Positions 17,043 through 25,552 of a stretch of DNA of 64,000 nt are shown piece by piece. A model generated the notes under the pieces. It saw only the letters and a list, made by a program, of their open reading frames with translations, was not told the DNA's origin and made no database searches. The position numbers were made by a program, and so were the translations under genes. Source of the DNA: Streptomyces sp. NWU339 (GTDB lineage: Bacteria > Actinomycetota > Actinomycetes > Streptomycetales > Streptomycetaceae); assembly GCF_003143855.1 (NCBI RefSeq), contig NZ_QFRK01000043.1, forward strand, positions 14,110 to 78,109, given 5' to 3'. Each line of letters opens with the position of its first letter. The stretch's first letter is position 1.

Positions 17043-18128
17043 ATGGCCGGTACCGCATGGGACACCGATATTCCGCCCCTCATATCCGTTCGTGACGATG
17101 TAGACGCGGTACTCGAAGACTTCGTCGACATGCAGGAACGGGCAGCGCTCGGCCCGGAAATGGCACCGCTGTTCACCACCGTCCGCCGGCTTCTCTTCTC
17201 CAACGGCAAGCGACTGCGCCCCTTGCTGTGCGTGGCGGGATGGCAGGCCGCAGGCGCACCGGGAGACTCCCACCCGGTCCTTCGCGTCGCCGCCGCCCTG
17301 GAGCTGTTCCAGACGTTCGCCCTGATCCACGACGACGTCATGGACGACAGCGATACCCGCCGCGGACGGCCCTCGGCCCACCGCGCGCTGGCCGCCGAGT
17401 ACCTCAGCGGCGGCGGGCGGCTCAGCAAGGCGGAGGCGCACGGCCGGGGTGCCGCCATCCTCCTCGGTGACCTCTTGCTCGTGTGGTCGGACGAAATGCT
17501 GGCGGGCGCAGGGCTCGGAGCCCGAGCGCAGGCCCGGGTCCTGCCGCTGGTGGACAGCATGCGCGCCGAGCTGGTCTACGGGCAGTACCTGGATCTGCTG
17601 TCGACCGACCGGATGTCCGGGAACGTCGAGGCCGCGCTGCGGGTCACCCGGTACAAGACAGGGAAATACACCGTGGAACGGCCCCTGCACCTCGGCGTTT
17701 GCCTGGCCGGCGGCGATCCGCGGCTGCTGCAGACCTGCACCGATTTCGCCATCCCGCTGGGAGAAGCGTTTCAGCTGCGCGATGACCTGCTCAACGTCTT
17801 CGGCGATCCGGTACAGACCGGCAAGCCTGTCGGAGACGACATCCGTGCGGGCAAAGCCACCGTGCTCCTGGCTCTCGCGGTCCAGGACGCCTCCGGGGCC
17901 GACCTGAAGCTGCTCAGCACCCTGGTCGGCAGCCCGGAACTGGGGAGCGAGGACATCGACCGGGTCCGCACCGTCATGGAGACCACCGGTGCCCGGCAGC
18001 GGGTCGAAAAGATGATCACCGCTAGGCGCGACACCGCTCTCGCCACGCTGGAAGAAGCAGACCTGCCCCGGGACGTCGCCAAGACGCTGAGGCAGATCGT
18101 ATGGATGGCCACGGAAAGGCAGTCATGA
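17043..18128 (+). CDS. Polyprenyl diphosphate synthase (probable GGPP synthase), diterpene cluster
   Basis: A 361-residue trans-isoprenyl diphosphate synthase that should condense IPP with allylic diphosphates to C20 geranylgeranyl diphosphate. The first Asp-rich motif DDVMDDSDTRRG begins at residue 97 and the second, DDLLNVFGD, at residue 247; KTGKYT and GKR substrate-binding patterns are present. I chose ATG 17043 after AAGGAAGG; an alternative TTG at 17004 adds 13 residues. Its stop overlaps the ATG of the class II cyclase (ATGA). C20 specificity is inferred from the neighbouring class II and class I diterpene cyclases. It corresponds in position and type to cldA/rmn-type genes of labdane clusters as I recall them. 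Confidence 0.87.
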   Translation: MAGTAWDTDIPPLISVRDDVDAVLEDFVDMQERAALGPEMAPLFTTVRRLLFSNGKRLRPLLCVAGWQAAGAPGDSHPVLRVAAALELFQTFALIHDDVMDDSDTRRGRPSAHRALAAEYLSGGGRLSKAEAHGRGAAILLGDLLLVWSDEMLAGAGLGARAQARVLPLVDSMRAELVYGQYLDLLSTDRMSGNVEAALRVTRYKTGKYTVERPLHLGVCLAGGDPRLLQTCTDFAIPLGEAFQLRDDLLNVFGDPVQTGKPVGDDIRAGKATVLLALAVQDASGADLKLLSTLVGSPELGSEDIDRVRTVMETTGARQRVEKMITARRDTALATLEEADLPRDVAKTLRQIVWMATERQS

Positions 18129-19723
18129 GCTCCATATCCCACCAGGCGACCCCGATACGGGCACGGCACACGAACAGCTACCCGGAGCGCGCCCAAAAGT
18201 TGGTGACGTCGGTCGACAACGATCCCTGGGGCAACGTGCCTCCCTCCGTGTACGAGACGGCCCGGGTAACCTCCTGGGCACCATGGCTGGAGGGACACGA
18301 GCGCCGTCTGGCGTGGCTGCTGGAGCAGCAGTTGGCCGCCGGCAGTTGGGGAGAGGGCCCCGCGCCGTACCGGCTGCTGCCGACGCTCAGCGTCACGGAA
18401 GCCCTCCTGTCCACGCTGCGCCAGGACACGGCCGCAGGCGTCTCGCGCGAGCGGCTCGCCGCGGCTGTGGACCACGGGCTCGCCGCGCTGCGGGACCTGT
18501 CCAGGACCGGTGGGTGGCCGGACACGGCGGCCATCGAGATCCTCGCCCCCGACCTGGTCATCCTGATCAACGACCACTTGGACCAGCCAAAGGTCGCGGC
18601 CCTGCCCCGGCTCGGCCCGTGGGCCCGCGGGCAGCGCCTGGTCCAGCCGCGCGGATTTCAGGCGGCGCTGCCCGACCGCGTGGCCGAGCGGTGCCGGGCG
18701 GCCGGCGGTGTGCCGCTCAAGCTGCACCACACCTTCGAAGGGGTCGCGCGCCGCCTGCCGCAGATGGTGCCCGGCGTCCCGGGCGGGCTGCTGGGCAGTT
18801 CTCCCGCCGCCACCGCCGCCTGGCTGGCCACCGGACCCGACGCGGGCCGGGAACAGGCGGTCACCGCGCTGACCGCCGTGGCGGAGCGTTACGACGGTCT
18901 TTTCCCGGAGGCCGCGCCGATCTCCACCTTCGAGCGGCTCTGGGTCGCCGTCGCCCTGGCCCGTCCCGGCCTGCCCGCCGCCTGTGTGCCACCCGTCCGC
19001 GCCTGGGCCGCGGAGCTCTACGACACCGTCGGCGTACGCGGCGCCCCCGGCCTGCTGCCCGACGTCGACGACACCGCCATGGCGGTGCTGGCGTCCGCCC
19101 TCGCCGGCTCGCCCCGCGACCCCTCCCCGCTGTCCGCCTTCGAGGCCGACGACCACTACGACTGCTATGTCGGCGAGGACACCGGCTCCAGCACGGCCAA
19201 CGCCCACGCCCTCCAGGCGCTCACCGCCTGGCTGAGCCACCGGCCCACGACAGGGGACGCTCTCCAGTCCCGTATGGACCTGACCCGCGACTGGCTCCTC
19301 GCCCAGCAACAGCCCGACGGCACCTGGTGCGACAAGTGGCACGCGTCCCCCTATTACGCCACCGAACGGTGCGTCACCGCTCTCTCCGGGCATACCGGCC
19401 CGACCACTCGCGACGCCATCCGCTCGGCCGCCGACCGGGTACTGGCCGCCCAGAGCGACGACGGATCCTGGGGGGTGTGGGGTGGCACCGCCGAGGAGAC
19501 CGCCTATGCCGTGAACATCCTCCTCAACTCTCCGGATCACGCGGGCAGGCCAGAGGCCACCCAGGCCCTGAAACTCGCCGAGGACATCCTGCGCGAAGCC
19601 GTCCACTCCCCCGGCGACCACCACCCCGCCCTCTGGCACGACAAGACCCTCTACGCCCCCCAGGCCATGGCCCAGGCCGAGGTGACCGCCGCGCTCGAGC
19701 TGCTGCAGACACGCCGACCCTGA
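18125..19723 (+). CDS. Class II (type B) diterpene cyclase
   Basis: A 532-residue alpha-helical terpene cyclase with the prenyltransferase/squalene-cyclase repeat fold. The protonation motif DVDDTAM lies at residues 313-318 (class II DxDD). Gly/Trp repeats of the fold are visible (GSWGEGPAPYRLL, DGTWCDKWHASPYYAT, DGSWGVWGGTAEETAYAV). No class I DDxxD is present. It should protonate GGPP to a bicyclic copalyl/labdadienyl diphosphate. The gene starts at ATG 18125 overlapping the GGPP synthase gene, and the P450 gene follows after 48 bases. The product stereochemistry cannot be read from sequence. Confidence 0.88.
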   Translation: MSSISHQATPIRARHTNSYPERAQKLVTSVDNDPWGNVPPSVYETARVTSWAPWLEGHERRLAWLLEQQLAAGSWGEGPAPYRLLPTLSVTEALLSTLRQDTAAGVSRERLAAAVDHGLAALRDLSRTGGWPDTAAIEILAPDLVILINDHLDQPKVAALPRLGPWARGQRLVQPRGFQAALPDRVAERCRAAGGVPLKLHHTFEGVARRLPQMVPGVPGGLLGSSPAATAAWLATGPDAGREQAVTALTAVAERYDGLFPEAAPISTFERLWVAVALARPGLPAACVPPVRAWAAELYDTVGVRGAPGLLPDVDDTAMAVLASALAGSPRDPSPLSAFEADDHYDCYVGEDTGSSTANAHALQALTAWLSHRPTTGDALQSRMDLTRDWLLAQQQPDGTWCDKWHASPYYATERCVTALSGHTGPTTRDAIRSAADRVLAAQSDDGSWGVWGGTAEETAYAVNILLNSPDHAGRPEATQALKLAEDILREAVHSPGDHHPALWHDKTLYAPQAMAQAEVTAALELLQTRRP

Positions 19724-19771
19724 ACCGTCCCGCCACCCCTTCAGCCCGGATCACAGACGGAGGCACCAACC

Positions 19772-21136
19772 GTGAACGCCGACCCGCACCGTCCGCCGTA
19801 CGCTCCAGGCCGTGTGCCGCTCATCGGACACGCGGTGCCTCTGGCAAGGGACCGCCTGGCCTTTCTGCAGCGCCTGCGCGAGCACGGGCCGATCGTGCGT
19901 ATCTCGATCGGCCCGAAGACCGTGACCGTCATCAACTCTCCCGAGCTCTTGCAGGAGATGCTCACCAGCAAATCGGGGCACTTCAGCAAAGGGCTCCTGT
20001 TCGAGAAGCTGAAGCTCTTCGGCAAGGATGCTCTGCCGGTCGCGGAGGGCAGCCGGCACCTGAGGCGCCGCCGCCTGATGCAGCCCGCGTTCCACCACCA
20101 ACAGGTCGACCAGTACGTCCAGACCATGCACACCACAGTCGATCCGATGATCGCGGCATGGCAGAGCATGGGGCCACTGGATCTGAAGACCGAAATGCAG
20201 CTGATGACGCAGAACGTCGTCATGGCGGCCCTGTTCTCCACCACTCCCGACCGCGACACCGGGCACGCGATCCTCAAGAGCGTCGACACCCTGTTCGCCG
20301 CGGCGCTCCGCCGGGCCCTGCTGCCACTTCCCCTCCTTGAACGGCTGCCGACCCGGGGAAACCGGCGGACGCGGCGGGCCGGCCAAGTAATGCGTGCTGC
20401 TGTGGGTGAGGTCATCGCCGACCACCTGGCGCGGCCGGATGCCCACGACGACATCGTCTCCCTACTCCTGTCCGCCCAGGAGCCGGACGGTACGCCGCTG
20501 GCCGACGAGGACATCCTGTCCGAGGTCACGGGCCTGCTCGCGGCGGGTTCCGAAACCACTGCGGTCACCTTGACCTGGCTGTTTTACGAGCTGGGCCGCA
20601 ACCCGGACCTGGAACGGCAGCTGCACAGCGAGGCCGACACGGTCCTCACGGACGAGCCCCTGACCACGAAGACTCTGACGCGGCTCACGTTCACCCGCAG
20701 ACTGGTCAACGAGAGTCTGCGCCTGTACAGCCCGGCATGGCTGGTGACCCGTCAGACCACCGAGCCCGTGCGGCTCGGAGCCGTGGATCTGCCGGCCGGG
20801 GAGGACATCGTGTGGAGCCCCTACACGCTCCACCGTGATCCCGGCCTGTACCCTGACCCACTCCGCTTTGACCCCGACCGCTGGCTGCCAGAGCGTCCGC
20901 AGCCCCCGAAGGGGGCGTTCATTCCGTTCGGGGCCGGAAAGCGGCAATGCATGGGCAACGAGTTCGCCCTGGCCGAAGCGACCCTGATCACGGCCCTGAT
21001 CGCGTCCCGCTGGCGGCTGCGGCCCGTCCCAGGACCTGCCGTCCGGTCGGTCGGAGCGATCACCCTGCACCCGTCCACGTTGCGCATGACCGCCGAGGCG
21101 CGGACACCCGCGCGCCGCCACCGGGAGGCCGTATGA
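19772..21136 (+). CDS. Cytochrome P450, diterpene-tailoring
   Basis: A 454-residue canonical P450: I-helix LAAGSETTAV, K-helix ESLR, and heme loop FGAGKRQCMGNEF with Cys393. The N-terminus has no obvious membrane anchor, as for soluble bacterial P450s, although the sequence style (FHHQQVDQY, PPKGAFIPFGAGKRQCMG) is closer to fatty-acid/terpene hydroxylases. It sits between the class II and class I cyclase genes and overlaps the latter by 4 bases, so it most likely oxidises the labdane skeleton. It contrasts with the degenerate conservon P450 upstream: here all signature residues are present. Confidence 0.9.
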   Translation: MNADPHRPPYAPGRVPLIGHAVPLARDRLAFLQRLREHGPIVRISIGPKTVTVINSPELLQEMLTSKSGHFSKGLLFEKLKLFGKDALPVAEGSRHLRRRRLMQPAFHHQQVDQYVQTMHTTVDPMIAAWQSMGPLDLKTEMQLMTQNVVMAALFSTTPDRDTGHAILKSVDTLFAAALRRALLPLPLLERLPTRGNRRTRRAGQVMRAAVGEVIADHLARPDAHDDIVSLLLSAQEPDGTPLADEDILSEVTGLLAAGSETTAVTLTWLFYELGRNPDLERQLHSEADTVLTDEPLTTKTLTRLTFTRRLVNESLRLYSPAWLVTRQTTEPVRLGAVDLPAGEDIVWSPYTLHRDPGLYPDPLRFDPDRWLPERPQPPKGAFIPFGAGKRQCMGNEFALAEATLITALIASRWRLRPVPGPAVRSVGAITLHPSTLRMTAEARTPARRHREAV

Positions 21137-22125
21137 CCGGCACCGGCGATGCGGCGACGATTCTGCCTCAACCAGACTTCACCACCACGTTCCCCGGTCC
21201 GTTCCCCGCCAGTCCGCACGGGGATCACACGGAGCGCCAACTCCTCGGCTGGCTGGAGGAGTACCCGCTGCTCCCCTCCGCCAAGGCCAGGGGTGTTCTG
21301 GTGAACATCACCAGTCACGGAGCATCGCGTACCTTCCCGACCGCCGACGCGGACGATCTGGTTCTGTTCGCAAAACTCCTGCTGTGGCTCACCGCGTTCG
21401 ACGACGTGCACGGCGAGGGAAACGCCGCCGGCGACCCGGTTGCTCTTGTCGACCGCACCGCTGAGCTGATGCTTGTCCTGGCCGGCGGCCCGCCCCCCCT
21501 CATGAACCCGTTCCCCGCCGCCCTGTACGACCTGCTTGCCCGTTTCCGGACCCGGACCGGCCCGGCCGCGTACCTCCGACTTGCCGCAAGCCTGCGCGAC
21601 ACCATCATGGCTCTGGTCTGGGAGGCACACCATGTGGCGGAGCCGGAGAGGGTTGCGCTCGCGACCTATCTGGAGATGCGTCCGCACACCGTGTTCGTCA
21701 GGACGATCATTGCTGCGGCGGAGATTGTCCTGGACTACGAACTGGCGGACGCGCAGCGGGCGCTGGCACCGGTGCGGCATCTGGAGACCGCTGTGGCCAA
21801 TCTCGCGGGCTGGATCAACGACTTGGCCTCCTACGAGCGTGAGGTGGCACGAGGGCCGGTGCAGCCGTTGAGTCTGCCCACGCTGTTGCGGGCGCGGCAC
21901 GGCGGAAACCTCAAGGAGGCGTTTGCACGCGCCAGCGGCATGTGCGAAAACGAAGCAGCCGTCGCCCGGCAATGGATCACAAGCCTCGCCTGCGATCCCC
22001 CGAGCACGCTCACAGCCCACGCCCGCGCCCTGGAGGACATCGCCCGCTCCTTCATCTGGCACACCAGCCATGCCCGATACCAAGGCCCCAAAAGCGGCGC
22101 GGCCCGGCCCGGCCGCTCAGCTTGA
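21133..22125 (+). CDS. Class I (type A) diterpene synthase
   Basis: A 330-residue class I terpene synthase. The metal-binding motifs are FDDVHGEG with Asp90 (a DDxxxE form) and the NSE triad NDLASYERE starting at Asn229. It should ionise the diphosphate produced by the upstream class II enzyme. ATG 21133 overlaps the P450 stop (ATGA). Order and content (GGPPS, class II, P450, class I) match the cyslabdan cld and raimonol rmn loci as I remember them, where the class I enzyme yields a labda-12,14-diene. The actual product needs experiment. Confidence 0.85.
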   Translation: MTGTGDAATILPQPDFTTTFPGPFPASPHGDHTERQLLGWLEEYPLLPSAKARGVLVNITSHGASRTFPTADADDLVLFAKLLLWLTAFDDVHGEGNAAGDPVALVDRTAELMLVLAGGPPPLMNPFPAALYDLLARFRTRTGPAAYLRLAASLRDTIMALVWEAHHVAEPERVALATYLEMRPHTVFVRTIIAAAEIVLDYELADAQRALAPVRHLETAVANLAGWINDLASYEREVARGPVQPLSLPTLLRARHGGNLKEAFARASGMCENEAAVARQWITSLACDPPSTLTAHARALEDIARSFIWHTSHARYQGPKSGAARPGRSA

Positions 22126-22227
22126 CGACCAGGGGGCTGCTCGCCGCGCGGGGTGGAGCGACGCGGGCGGCATTGTCAGGTTGGCTGCGGGCCTGCCGAT
22201 GCGATGATCTTCGGGTTGGCTTGCCGG

Positions 22228-22255
22228 TGTGCCGTTCGGAAACGCGTCGCTGCTG
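22228..22255 (+). repeat. Left terminal inverted repeat of the 1.19-kb IS
   Basis: Begins TGTGCCGTTCGGAAAC and ends TCGCTGCTG. It pairs with 23392-23419 with two mismatches. Confidence 0.85.
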
Positions 22256-22256
22256 G

Positions 22257-23342
22257 TCAGGCTGCGTATCCGTACTCGTTGATGACGCCGCCGAGTACTC
22301 GGGTGCGGAGGAGTCGGCGCGCGGCCAGGTCGGTCGGGGGCGCTGGGTGCTTGTGGCCGAGGGGTGGAAGCTGTCCCCGGGCCTGGTGCGGGCGATGACG
22401 GTTGTAGTGCCGGGCGTAGGCGTCCAGGGCCTGTCGGGCGTGGGCCTCGCTGCATATCAGCAGGTGGTCGAGGACCTCGCGCCGCAGGGTGCCGATGACC
22501 CGTTCGCAGTGCGCGTTCATCCGAGGAGCTCGCGGCGCGGTCCTCACGATCTCGATGTCGTCGGCCGCGAAGACTGCATCGAAGGACTCCGTGTACTTCG
22601 CGTCCCGGTCGCGGAGCAGGAAACGCAGCGAGTCGGCCCGCACACCCGACTCGATGGCCAGGTTTCTTGCCTGCTGTACCGTCCAGGGCCCGGTGGGATG
22701 GGCGGTCACGCCGGCGATGTGCAGGCGGCGCGTGCCGTGCTCGAGGAAGACCAATGCGTACACCCGGCGCAGATCGACGAGATCGATGTGCACGAAGTCG
22801 CAGGCGATGATGCCCTCGGCCTGCGCGGTCAGGCACTCGCGCCAGGTCGGCCCGCCGCGGCGCGGGGCGGGATCGATTCCGGCCGCCGTCAGGATCTCCC
22901 AGACCGTCGTGGCGCCGATCGAATGCCCCAGACGAACGAGTTCACCTTGGATCCGACGGCAGCCCCACCGCGGATTCTCCCGGGCCGGCCGCAGCACCAA
23001 CGCCTTCACCGGGCTCGCGGTCGGCGGCCTGCCCGGCCTGCTCCGGCGCTTGCTGTAGTCCCACTTGCGCACGATAAGTCTGCGGTGCCACGCCGGCACA
23101 GTTGCAGGCGTCACCGGGAAAACGCGCGCCCACCGACGCCGCGGGATCAGCGCAGACAACGCCGCGAACCACAGCCGGTCCGCCGGCGCATACCGCACCG
23201 GTCCCTTGAGCTGCCTGCGCAGCACCGCGTTCTCATGCCGCAGCACCAGCAACTCGGCATCCTTTGCCGCGCGTCGGCGTAGCAGCACCGCCGGGACCGA
23301 CAGCAGCTTCCGCGCCACGTGATACACCAGTGAGACGAGCAT
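22257..23342 (-). CDS. Integrase-core (rve) DDE transposase
   Basis: A 361-residue transposase. An N-terminal Arg-rich helical region (LLVLRHENAVLRRQL) precedes a PRWGCRRIQGELVRLG segment typical of IS3/IS481-like enzymes. The catalytic core shows FVHIDLVDLRRVY (first Asp), RDRDAKYTESFDAVF (second Asp) and APRMNAHCERVIGTLRRE (Glu). The C-terminal RPHQARGQLPP completes the fold. The frame is intact from 23342 and lies within matched inverted repeats, so the element could be active. Family placement between IS3 and IS481 is uncertain. Confidence 0.9.
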   Translation of the reverse strand: MLVSLVYHVARKLLSVPAVLLRRRAAKDAELLVLRHENAVLRRQLKGPVRYAPADRLWFAALSALIPRRRWARVFPVTPATVPAWHRRLIVRKWDYSKRRSRPGRPPTASPVKALVLRPARENPRWGCRRIQGELVRLGHSIGATTVWEILTAAGIDPAPRRGGPTWRECLTAQAEGIIACDFVHIDLVDLRRVYALVFLEHGTRRLHIAGVTAHPTGPWTVQQARNLAIESGVRADSLRFLLRDRDAKYTESFDAVFAADDIEIVRTAPRAPRMNAHCERVIGTLRREVLDHLLICSEAHARQALDAYARHYNRHRPHQARGQLPPLGHKHPAPPTDLAARRLLRTRVLGGVINEYGYAA

Positions 23343-23391
23343 CCGGACAGGGTTTCAGGAGCTCATAGTGGCGCGCCAGACCCACTCCGAG

Positions 23392-23419
23392 CAGCAGCGA
23401 TGAGTTTCCGAACGGCACA
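23392..23419 (-). repeat. Right terminal inverted repeat of the 1.19-kb IS
   Basis: Reverse complement partner of 22228-22255; ends TTTCCGAACGGCACA on the plus strand. Confidence 0.85.
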
Positions 23420-23480
23420 GGCTCCCGGCCAAACCCAGCGGTCCGGGAAGCCGCAACGGCCCGGGCGGAAAGAGAGACGG

Positions 23481-23570
23481 ATGAGCCTCGCCTCCTGGAT
23501 GGTCCTCGCCTGTGTGGTCGGCGTCGTCGCCCTGTACGCCTACAGCACTGCCACGACCGGCACGCGCTGA
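23481..23570 (+). CDS. Tiny hydrophobic membrane peptide (29 aa), speculative
   Basis: An ATG at 23481, preceded by GGAAAGAGAGACGG, opens a 29-codon frame, MSLASWMVLACVVGVVALYA followed by YSTATTGTR, consisting of one membrane helix with a short polar tail. It lies in the 168 bases between the intact IS and its decayed copy. The good ribosome binding site and helix-only composition suggest a real single-span peptide, but length alone makes this weak. No homologue is recognised. Confidence 0.3.
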   Translation: MSLASWMVLACVVGVVALYAYSTATTGTR

Positions 23571-23587
23571 ACAAAGCCCGCAGACCC

Positions 23588-24755
23588 TGTGGGACTCGGA
23601 AAGCCACCGCTGCGGCTCAGGCCGCGGAGCGGTACTCGTTGACGACGCCGAGGACGCGGGGGCGCAGGGATCTGCGTGTACCGGGGGCGTGCACGGTGGC
23701 GGGCTGTCGGACCGGGCCGGGTGGCGGCCGACGGCGGGGCCGAGGGGGCCGGCGCGCGGTGTGGTGCCGCCGGTAGGCGGCCCGGACCTGTCGGGCGTGG
23801 GCCTCGCCCCTGAGGAGGACGTGCTCGAGGAGCTCACGCCGGATGCTGCCGATCCTCCTCCCGCCGTGGGCGGTCCTCCGCGGCGCTCGCGGCGCGCTCT
23901 GGAAGATCTCCATCTCGTCGGCTGCGAAGACCGCGCCGAAGGCCTCGCCGTAGGTGTCATCGTGGTCGCGCGGCAGGAAGCGCGGTGACTCCCAGCGCGT
24001 GCCCGGGCCGGCGGCGAGGATGCGGGCCGGGTGGACGGCCCGGGCCGGGCGGGCGGCAACGCCGGTGCTAGGCACCCGGCGGATGCCGTGCTTGAGCAAC
24101 GCCGGCGCGTAGAGCCTGCCGCCCGGCGCGGTGTCGCTGGGCGGGACGGCGCGGGCGGTGTTCCCTTCGGCCCGGGCGGGGAGGACCTCGCGCCGGGTGG
24201 GGCCAAAGCGGCGCGGGGCCGGACCGAGGCCCGCGGCGTGGAGGATTTCCCGGACCGTCCAGGCGGCGAGGGGGGCCGGGCCGGCCCGCCCTGGATCCTC
24301 CGGTGGCCCCCGCCGGGGGTTCTCCCGCGCCGGAGGCGGGACGAGGGTCCTGCTCGCCTCCCGGGTCGGTGGCCGTCCGGTGCGCGAGCGCCGCCTGCTG
24401 TGATCCCACCTGGGCGGCGCTGCACCGGCGGTGCCGGGCCGGGAGGGTGCCGGGGGTGACCGGGAAGACCGGGCGTCCAAGCCGCCGGGGCAGCGGCGCG
24501 GCCAGCGCCGCGCACCGGAACCGGTCCGCGGGCGCGGAGCGGACCGGGCCCTGCACCTGCCGGCGCGGCACCGCGTTCTCGTGCCGCGGCGCGAGCGGCT
24601 CGCGTCCTTGGCGGTGGCGCGGCGCGGCCGCACCGCCGGGACGGACGGCGGCTTCCGGGTCACCTGGTGCACCAGCGAAACGATCACGCACAGAGGGTGC
24701 CGGCCGACGCCGCATCGCCGCCCCTGCCTGCGGCGATGACTTTCCGAGCCTTACA
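23588..24755 (-). mobile_element. Decayed second copy of the 1.19-kb IS
   Basis: Alignment by eye shows the same architecture as the intact element at 22228-23419. Degraded ends at 23588-23615 (TGTGGGACTCGGAAAG...) and 24728-24755 (...GACTTTCCGAGCCTTACA) correspond to the 28-bp repeats. The interior encodes a mutated version of the same transposase. Its length is 1168 bp against 1192 bp, so several small deletions occurred. The copies are tandem, same orientation, 168 bp apart. Confidence 0.75.
23617..24687 (-). pseudogene. Degenerate transposase pseudogene, paralogue of 22257-23342
   Basis: The leftward translation begins MIVSLVHQVTRKPPSVPAV and ends VLGVVNEYRSAA, colinear with the intact transposase (MLVSLVYHVARKLLSVPAV ... 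VLGGVINEYGYAA). In between it drifts through frame changes, and catalytic segments are altered: the second-Asp region reads PRDHDDTYGEAFGAVF and the Glu region RRTAHGGRRIGSIRRE, with no Glu before RRIG. Many substitutions are to G or C, so the copy looks more GC-rich than its parent. It is not expected to be functional. Confidence 0.8.
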
Positions 24756-25273
24756 GGATCCGATCGTGGCTGGATGGCTGGAGCAGGAGTTGACCTGGTG
24801 AGTCACGCTGGTCCGGCTCCTGCCAGGAGCCAGCGAGGGAACGGGCTCACGCCCGGAGCGGTCGTCGCGCCCGCGGTCTTGTCGAACGCCCGGCGGATGG
24901 CGGATAGTTCCAGCCCCGATCCACGAATGCCATCAGCGTGGAAGGCCGCTCCAAAGGGTGGGCTCGCGCCGACTGGTGTGAGCGGGGAAAGGCGCGGGCG
25001 TGCTCAACAGAACACACCGTCAGTCGACCTGGGTAAATTGCCGGTTAACCGCCTTCGTGCCACAAATAGGTGCCCTCCCAAGGTATGTGAGCGGATGTCA
25101 GGGACGTGCGGAGCCGGAGCTGCACCTGCAAGGGTTTCGATGGTTTACTCGATGTTCCCTTGGTGTATGAATTTGATGTGTAATCGAAACGATAGATGTC
25201 GAGCACATGTATCAATGGGTAGAATTTGCCGCTCGAGGGGGGGAACGGTGTGGATGAAAGGGGGTGAAAGCGG

Positions 25274-25321
25274 ATGAGGTTCTGGTGGCCGGCCTTCGAC
25301 CCCTCTGTTGCCGGAGGTTAA
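25274..25321 (+). CDS. Possible 15-aa leader peptide with tandem Trp codons
   Basis: ATG AGG TTC TGG TGG begins a 15-codon frame (MRFWWPAFDPSVAGG) ending in TAA, with AAAGGGGG about 9 bases upstream. Adjacent Trp codons are the hallmark of tryptophan-responsive transcription-attenuation leaders. I could not identify competing hairpins downstream, so this is only a suggestion. Confidence 0.18.
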   Translation: MRFWWPAFDPSVAGG

Positions 25322-25359
25322 ATTATCGGCGGGTTTTGATTTGGTTTCCGGGTGATCGC

Positions 25360-25389
25360 TTGACAGGGGCGTGGGGCTGTTGATGTAGT
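25360..25389 (+). promoter_or_regulatory. Candidate promoter for the ABC transporter / lipopeptide operon
   Basis: A perfect TTGACA at 25360-25365 is followed after 18 bases by TGTAGT (four of six matches to the -10 consensus). It is 164 bases upstream of the likely ABC ATPase start, in a relatively AT-rich stretch. Confidence 0.4.
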
Positions 25390-25552
25390 GACGCTGCCAC
25401 TCGAGAGGGAAATTCTTACCGGCATTTTGCGGTAGATGACGAGGGGCGCGAACTTCTTTGCCAATGCGGTTGCATGTCGTTGATTACAGTACTGCGTGCC
25501 CATATTTCGTGGGGTGCAGAATGCAATGCCAAGTGCGTTGAGGTGTGAATTC

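Larger units (their letters stand above)
22228..23419 (-). mobile_element. Complete 1.19-kb insertion sequence with TG...CA inverted repeats
   Basis: A full element bounded by 28-bp terminal inverted repeats at 22228-22255 and 23392-23419 that match at 26 of 28 positions and begin TGTGCC / end GGCACA. It encodes one intact leftward DDE transposase. The TG...CA ends fit integrase-core IS families. No clear multi-base target duplication is visible beyond a shared GG, so the exact ends may shift by a base or two. It lies between the diterpene and lipopeptide clusters. Confidence 0.85.
24756..25552. promoter_or_regulatory. Long upstream region of the lipopeptide cluster
   Basis: About 800 bases with no family-like gene. 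From roughly 25000 onward the sequence is markedly less GC-rich than the surroundings, as expected for a Streptomyces promoter/regulatory region. It contains a possible short leader frame (25274-25321) and a possible promoter (25360-25389), listed separately. No regulator gene for the downstream cluster was seen here or elsewhere in the window. Confidence 0.5.

Noticed and set aside
22226..23421. Target-site duplication around the intact IS
   Set aside because: Only a GG dinucleotide is shared at the flanks, too short to claim.
24303..25277. Plus-strand open frame across the decayed IS and the upstream regulatory region
   Set aside because: Arg/Ala/Gly-rich with no domain; it spans the antisense of a pseudogene and AT-richer non-coding DNA.
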